This document shows, one piece after another, positions 58,928 to 64,000 of a stretch of 64,000 nt of DNA. Position 1 is the first letter of the stretch, and each line of letters begins with the position of its first letter. The stretch comes from Hemibagrus wyckioides. Its lineage: Eukaryota; Chordata; Actinopteri; Siluriformes; Bagridae. A program made the position numbers and the translations under genes. Location of the stretch: assembly GCF_019097595.1 (NCBI RefSeq), contig NC_080732.1:9889905-9953904 (forward strand). The letters are read 5' to 3'. The notes below the pieces were generated by a model. It was not told where the DNA came from and searched no databases. It worked only from the letters and a program-made list of their open reading frames with translations.

Positions 58928-58992
<65 letters not shown>
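58928..58992. repeat. (TA)n microsatellite, right of Tc1
   Basis: About 32 TA units, presumably the other part of the array split by the Tc1 insertion. Confidence 0.96.
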
Positions 58993-58996
<4 letters not shown>

Positions 58997-59003
58997 ATGT
59001 ACA

Positions 59004-59568
59004 CACTACCAGTCAAAAGTTTGGACACACCTTTTAATCCATTTTGTTTTTTCTTTAGGGATTTATTTTCTACATTCAATAACAACAATACTGGAGATTT
59101 CAAAACTATGAAATAGCACGCATGGACTTAAGTAATCCATATGTAATGACAACAAAAAACAGGAAGTTGGTTTTTTTTTTTTTTAGACACGCAGGTCAGG
59201 TGTTCTGGAATAGTTCTTGCAAGAACAGTATTGTCAAGTGCATTTGCAAATCCCATCAAGCACCATGATGAAACTGGCTCACATGAAATCCATCCCAGTA
59301 AAGCAAGACCAAAACTTACCTCTGCTGCAGAGGAGAAGTTCATTTAGAGTTGCCAGCCTCAGAAATCACCAATTAACAGCACCTCAGATTAGAGCCGTTA
59401 TGAAGGCTTTACAGAGCATAAGTAGCAGACATATCTCAATATCAACTGTTCAAAGGACATTATTGTGTATTTTGGCCGCCTTCAGCATTGTTTTACAATG
59501 TAGAAAGAAATAAACATAAGGAAAGACCATGGAATTAGAAGGTGTGTCCAAACTTTTGACTGGTAGTG
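59004..59568 (+). mobile_element. Tc1-derived MITE with residual ORF, copy 2
   Basis: CACTACCAGTCAAAAGTTTG at left and its inverse at right, flanked by TA at the right end. Homologous throughout to 7,963-8,493. A 98-codon frame (59,217-59,513) shares LQRRSSFRVASLRNHQLTAP, HISISTVQRTLLCILAAFSI with the other copy, showing that both carry the same deletion junction. Confidence 0.87.
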
Positions 59569-59627
59569 TATAGTTTCCAATAATGGTGAAGCAACCTTTA
59601 ATTTGAAAAAGACAATATATTAATTAA

Positions 59628-59628
59628 A

Positions 59629-59680
<52 letters not shown>

Positions 59681-59704
59681 TTATTATTGTTGTTGTTGTT
59701 GTTG
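59628..59704. repeat. (TTA)n and (TTG)n microsatellite
   Basis: About 18 TTA/ATT units followed by TTG units. Confidence 0.96.
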
Positions 59705-60249
59705 GCATGTGGCATGTGATGACTGTGTCACTTTTTCTGTTTTTTTTTAAAGAAAGGCATAAAATTTGTGATTGCGTTTTTTCTTTCTTTCCTTAATTCT
59801 TTTAGAGAGAATGTATTGTCAACTTCTTTACACCCATGGCATGACTGACATTCAAAATCTTTAAAAAGTTTCAATTTGATTACATAGATTTTACCCATCC
59901 TTCCAACAATCCAGTCTATATCAGAATATCAGACATTATGGCATAAATATTAAGAAACAAAAGGCCAAAATGCTGCTTTGTATCTGACACTTAAAAATAA
60001 AATAACCTGTTTATTTCTTCTTATCTCTGGTTTTCCTAATTTATGTAGCCAGTATATACAACAAAAGTATTGTTTTCATCAGATTAATCTAATACTTTTA
60101 TATATTTTAAACAAAATGTTTTTAAAAATGTTATAAAATCCAGACATTACATGTCTGTAATAATTAAATGAAAAATGTAATTGCTTAATATATCATTGTA
60201 ATATGTTTTTTAATGTTATTGTTAAATGTTCCTCTTAGCCTTCATTTAT

Positions 60250-60960
60250 TTGTTATTTCCCCTCTTTTCTGTACTTACACTAGCTGCAGCCTGATTCTTG
60301 CATAATATACTGCTTTCTCTTTAAGGCTTATGGTATGAAAAAAAGTGCCCAACCGTTTAGGCTATGAAACCAATGTACTACCAAAAAATGGGTGGGATGT
60401 GTTGGGGGGTGGATGATAGGACTTCAATCTGTTCCAATTTCTCCTTCAGAATTTATCTCACTTCTTTTGAAATCCTGAAATTGCTCGAGAAAAAAAGCAG
60501 TCATTTTCGAATTGTGGCACGTAACTTTCTTTGCATCTTTTCATTCTCTCAATCTATCTTTCTCGTGCGAAAATTGAAGCAGCTTAATGTCAAATGTGGC
60601 TAAAGCCAACCTCTCCATATCAAACAAGGCAGCACAAAAATTACTGTGGCAATGATAAGACTGCCAGATAGCAGCGAAAGAGCGAGAGGAGAAAGAGAAG
60701 GAGACAGAGGGGAAAGGGAAAAAAGACGACAGAGGGAAAGTGACTCCACTCAATTATACTGCAAAATTGCTATGAGTGAATATTTTTCATTCAGGTGACT
60801 GATGGTATCTGCTGAGCAGCAATACAGATAAATAAGGTAGCTTTCAGTCAACTATAAACATCATTAATCATGAGGCAAGCTGCTGCCTGACTGACCGTCC
60901 TCAAGCTACAGTGCAAAACGAGGGATTAAGAGAGAGCGACACTGGGAATTCAAGGGAGCT
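60250..60960. promoter_or_regulatory. Candidate conserved intronic enhancer
   Basis: About 700 bp without transposon or simple-repeat similarity and with varied composition. It contains TTCTTTGCATCTTTTCATTC (octamer/SOX-like), ATGGGTGGGATG (close to but not a perfect GLI site), CATTAATCATGAGG, and paired GCAGCTTAATG and AAGCTGCTGCC. A 79-codon plus frame inside it shows no protein motif. The regulatory role is inference from texture. Confidence 0.35.
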
Positions 60961-61728
60961 TCAGTTCTTCGATCCCAGAGGAAAAGGGCAAATAGGAACC
61001 CACTGACAAGATTCAAGTCTCTATATTTTAGTATTTTGTTTGATAATTTTTATTCTTTCAGTTCTTTTTAGCTTGATTCAGCCTTACTTTTACAGGCAAT
61101 CAGAGCAACCTCATTCTTGGCAAAACCTTTAGAAAAAACACAGAGTTAGATACAAGTGCAGGCAGAGCAGGATTAAATAAATACAGTGGCAAACTGTCCA
61201 AAACACTAGGCAAAGTCAAAACCGGAAAAAAAGCAAAGGTGATCAGCAAAGGGAATATCATAGGCTAAAATACATGAGCTCATACATACAAATATATATC
61301 GAGTATGGATCGGATAAGCAGTACAGACAATGAAAACTTCGCACTCTAGTTATTGTAAAAAAACCCAAAAAAAACCAAAACATAATTCATTTAAATAATT
61401 TGCAAAATAAAATTAAGAAAATAATGCGAAAAAGTCTTTTCACTAGTTGTATCAGATTTTTGGACCTCTCTGTACATATCTAGCCTATTAAAAACAATAA
61501 ACGCTTGTTTCTTTCAAAAAATCTTTCTTACACTGTTCAACATTGTATGGATTTCAGTTTACTAAATGTCCCCATAATTAAAGAAAGACATCATACAATT
61601 TAGGGATTGTTATATTTGGCTGTTTTTTTCTTTTAAAAACAAACATTACAGCTTTAACTAATTTCATTGTAGGTTTTTTTTATTTTATTATTTTTCAGAT
61701 AATTGCATAACTGCATGCTTGACAATTA

Positions 61729-62819
61729 TAGTGCTGTGAAAAGGTTTTTGCCCCCTTCCTGTTTTTTTTTTTTTGCATATTTGTCACACGTAATGTGATT
61801 CAGATCAGATTCAGATCAAACAAATTTTAATATTACACAAAGATAATGCAAGTAAATACGAAATGCAATAAATTATTTCATGCAGAAATGCAGTAAAAAA
61901 TTTGTTTTTCTCTTGAGCCATTCAGAGGTGGTCTTGCTGGTGTGTTTGGGATCATTGTCCTGCTGCATAACCCAAGTGCGCTTGATGTAACGGGACACAC
62001 ACCTTCCAAAAAGTTCAAATTTTGTCTCATCAGTCCACAGAATATTTGCCCAAAAGTCTTGGGGATAATCAAGATATTTTTTGGCAAATGTGAGACGAGC
62101 CTTTGTGTTCTTTTTGGTCAGCAAGCCTTGGAACTCTCCCATGGATTCGTTTTTGCACGGTCTCTTTATTATTGTTGAATCATGAACACTGACCTTAATT
62201 GAGGCAAGTGAGGCCTGCAATTCTTTAGATGTTGTTCTGGGTTCTTTTATGACCTCCCAGATGAGTCGTCTTTGCGCTCTTTTAGTAATTTTGGTATGCC
62301 GGTCACTCCTGGAAAGGTTCACCACTGTTCCAAGTTTTCTCCATTTGTGGATAATGGCTCTGACCATGGTTTGCTGGAGTCCCGAAGCCTTAGAAATGGC
62401 TTTATAACCTTTTCCAGACTGATACATGTCAACTATTTTGTTTCTCATCTGTTCTTGAATTTCTTTAGATCGTGGCATGATGTGTTGCTCTTTAAGCATG
62501 CTTCACTTTGTCAGACAGGTTCTATTTAAGTGATTTCTTGTTTCAACAGGTCTGGCAGTAATCAGGCCTGGGTGTGTCTAGTGAAATTTAACTCAGCTTT
62601 CTAAAATAATGTGGTTAATTAATGTTCTTTCATGATTTAACAGGAGGTGGCAATTAATTTTTCAAGTAGGGCCAGGTAGGTTTGGACAGCTTTTTTTTTC
62701 CTTATTAAATGAAATAATCATAAATTTGTTTGATGATCTGAATCTTTTCAGTGTGACAAATATGCAAAAAATTAAAAAAAAAAAAACAGGAAGGGGGCAA
62801 AAACCTTTTCACAGCACTG
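61729..62819 (-). mobile_element. Tc1-like transposon, another family, deleted
   Basis: 1.09 kb flanked by TA. The TIRs start AGTGCTGTGAAAAGGTTTTT, GCCCCCTTCCTG at both ends, with poly-T/poly-A length differences. Transposase runs on the minus strand (62,478-61,873). The 3' part of the coding region is missing. Confidence 0.92.
61873..62478 (-). pseudogene. Tc1 transposase, internal deletion and C-terminal loss
   Basis: Starts MPRSKEIQEQMRNKIVDMYQ. First helix-turn-helix with AISKASGLQQTMVRAIIHKW, second near LQASLASIKVSVHDSTI. The first catalytic Asp is in ILWTDETKFELFG. Then SRYIKR jumps to TWVMQQDNDPKHTSK, keeping the second Asp but losing about 65 residues between. After EWLKRK the frame runs into 3' sequence and stops, so the catalytic Glu and C-terminus are lost. 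The start at 62,478 is chosen over an upstream ATG at 62,499 because MPRSKE is the family's usual N-terminus. Confidence 0.92.
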
Positions 62820-63159
62820 TACATAAAGGAGCAAACACATTTAACTTATACTTACATCTAACATATATAACCTAATTCAAAATAATCCTTAACAAATTGT
62901 ATGTGTGTATGTCCACATCTTTATTTTCTCTCTTTGTAAAATCAAATATCTATGTCACAAGGACTAAACTATGTTTAACTAATCTTTCTAAGATTGCAGC
63001 ATATGCAAACACAGCTGCTAGGTGCTCCCAGATTAGCAGTTGTGTATAATATATTTGTTAAGTTTACTAGTACAATCATTTGGTGTACACTCAGTATACA
63101 AATGCTTCTAACTCTTCAAAATCTTAGAACTGTGTCAGGATTATACTTTTGAAAACTGA

Positions 63160-64000
63160 AACTTCATCACACCAGAGATTCTATGCTCTGAACCAACCTA
63201 TCTGGAAAGTGATTCAGGAAGTGAAGGAAAGTAAGCAAAAGCGGGAAAAGAGAGCTAGAATTTGAGCTATGCTTAGAGCTAACCCACACACAGCATCTCT
63301 GTAGGGCCTTCTCACAATCTCTGTCACTCATCAACAAGATGGACAAAATTTGCTTAAGACTTATCACACTTAACACTGTTTCTGATGCTGCCAAAGAGCT
63401 AACAGACCACACTGTATACAAGGCGGACAGAAAAACTCTGGTAAGAACAGAGGCAGTGGAGTGTGCATACAATGTGTAAACAATAACTGGTGCACAGCAT
63501 TGCTCCTCAGACTTAAATATATGATGGTGAAATGTAGACCATTTTTCATGCTACCATAATCATTTAAATTACACTGTTTAATTTACCGGTTTTCTTCAAT
63601 ATTTTACACTGTTGCTTTCGTTTGTCACATTTTTCACTTTCCTGTCACAGTTAATCTTCAAACAGCAACCGGAGGAAACCAACTTTGGATCTTTTCAATA
63701 TCTAGTTCATATTCCTGCACAGGTATGTAATCATTAAGTACAGCAAACATTGTTACAAATGTTTGCTGTACAATGTATGTACTCCAGGATGTTTAGTAAT
63801 TCTTCCTTCACTCTTAGCGTTAATTTTACTTGTGATACATGTATTTTAGTTAGCTCTCTTTGACAGAGAAGATTTTAGCCTTAGAGGTGTGCATCCAGTC
63901 ACTATAGAGGGTAGTGATAGTGAGAGTAGTGTAGTATCTGTAGGGGAAAATCTGAATGCCTTAGGCGGAGTTAGCAACCCCCAACTCCGGCATTAGAGTA
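63160..64000 (+). other. Possible decayed LINE sequence at the window edge
   Basis: 63,230-63,420 gives broken frames with KQKREKRARI and SLSLINKMDKICLRL, reminiscent of the start of LINE endonuclease domains. 63,855-63,994 gives LALFDREDFSLRGVHPVTIE, GSDSESSVVSVGENLNALGG, reminiscent of a LINE first ORF. 63,653-63,722 looks like a short exon (CTGTCACAG/TTAATC to ACAG/GTATGT) with unknown product. None of these can be confirmed, and order and orientation would have to be rearranged for one element. Confidence 0.25.

Larger units (their letters stand above)
38009..64000 (-). other. gli3: gli3 upstream intron, partial (at least 26 kb)
   Basis: No upstream gli3 exon was recognised, so the intron probably spans the rest of the window. 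Stretches with nothing recognised include 41,290-41,550, 44,560-45,740, 46,570-47,090, 47,230-48,190, 53,960-55,460, 59,690-60,250 and 62,825-63,160. Confidence 0.6.

Noticed and set aside
38009..64000. Search for upstream gli3 exons
   Set aside because: No stretch encoding a PIDARHHEGRYHY-like block with splice sites was found.
1..64000. tRNA, rRNA or CRISPR-like arrays
   Set aside because: The tRNA-like boxes belong to dispersed SINE copies, and the tandem repeats are microsatellites or diverged arrays without spacer-repeat structure.

Overview
The window is AT-rich, repeat-dense vertebrate DNA, almost certainly from a teleost fish. The evidence is many degenerate Tc1/mariner elements of fish type, tRNA-derived SINEs, fish-type Ty3/gypsy remnants, abundant (CA)n, (TA)n and tetranucleotide microsatellites, and one recognisable host gene with long introns. 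An otophysan such as a catfish would fit, but the sequence does not settle the species.

The host gene is gli3, the Hedgehog-pathway zinc-finger transcription factor, on the minus strand. Six consecutive internal coding exons are visible in transcription order: 38,008-37,800, 24,704-24,549, 20,729-20,528, 16,938-16,722, 15,654-15,541 and 14,581-14,441. Their splice phases join without conflict (209, 156, 202, 217, 114 and 141 bp). They encode most of the region N-terminal to the DNA-binding domain, including the SYGH SUFU-binding motif, and stop in the middle of the first C2H2 finger. The other finger exons, the activation domain and the 3' end must lie left of position 1. The first coding exons must lie right of 64,000 or were not recognised. 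No other host gene was identified with confidence.

Region by region. 1-14,440 is gli3 intron holding a Tc1 fragment fused to a reversed gypsy remnant, two copies of a LINE-like 3' repeat, a SINE, a Tc1 fragment and a MITE. 14,441-24,704 carries five exons, with microsatellites very close to several splice sites, a near-perfect hairpin and a deleted Tc1. 24,705-37,799 is a large intron with diverged tandem repeats interrupted by a hAT-like MITE, then a cluster of at least four Tc1 families and SINEs. 38,009-64,000 is upstream intron. It holds a GGCCCA-rich inverted-repeat element, an old gypsy remnant, LINE ends, a nearly full-length but broken chromodomain-type Ty3/gypsy element (48,197-53,060), and two Tc1 elements whose transposases have lost different catalytic residues.

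Nothing here is a prokaryotic-style gene system. The points most worth a second look are the repeat-flanked, in-frame 114-bp gli3 exon (a candidate for length-dependent skipping), a tandem NAGNAG acceptor, the long hairpin at 21.8 kb, the duplicated leader and gag start of the gypsy element, a MITE family with one shared deletion junction, and several intronic stretches that read like conserved regulatory elements. All coordinates and similarity statements come from reading by eye. No database search was run.
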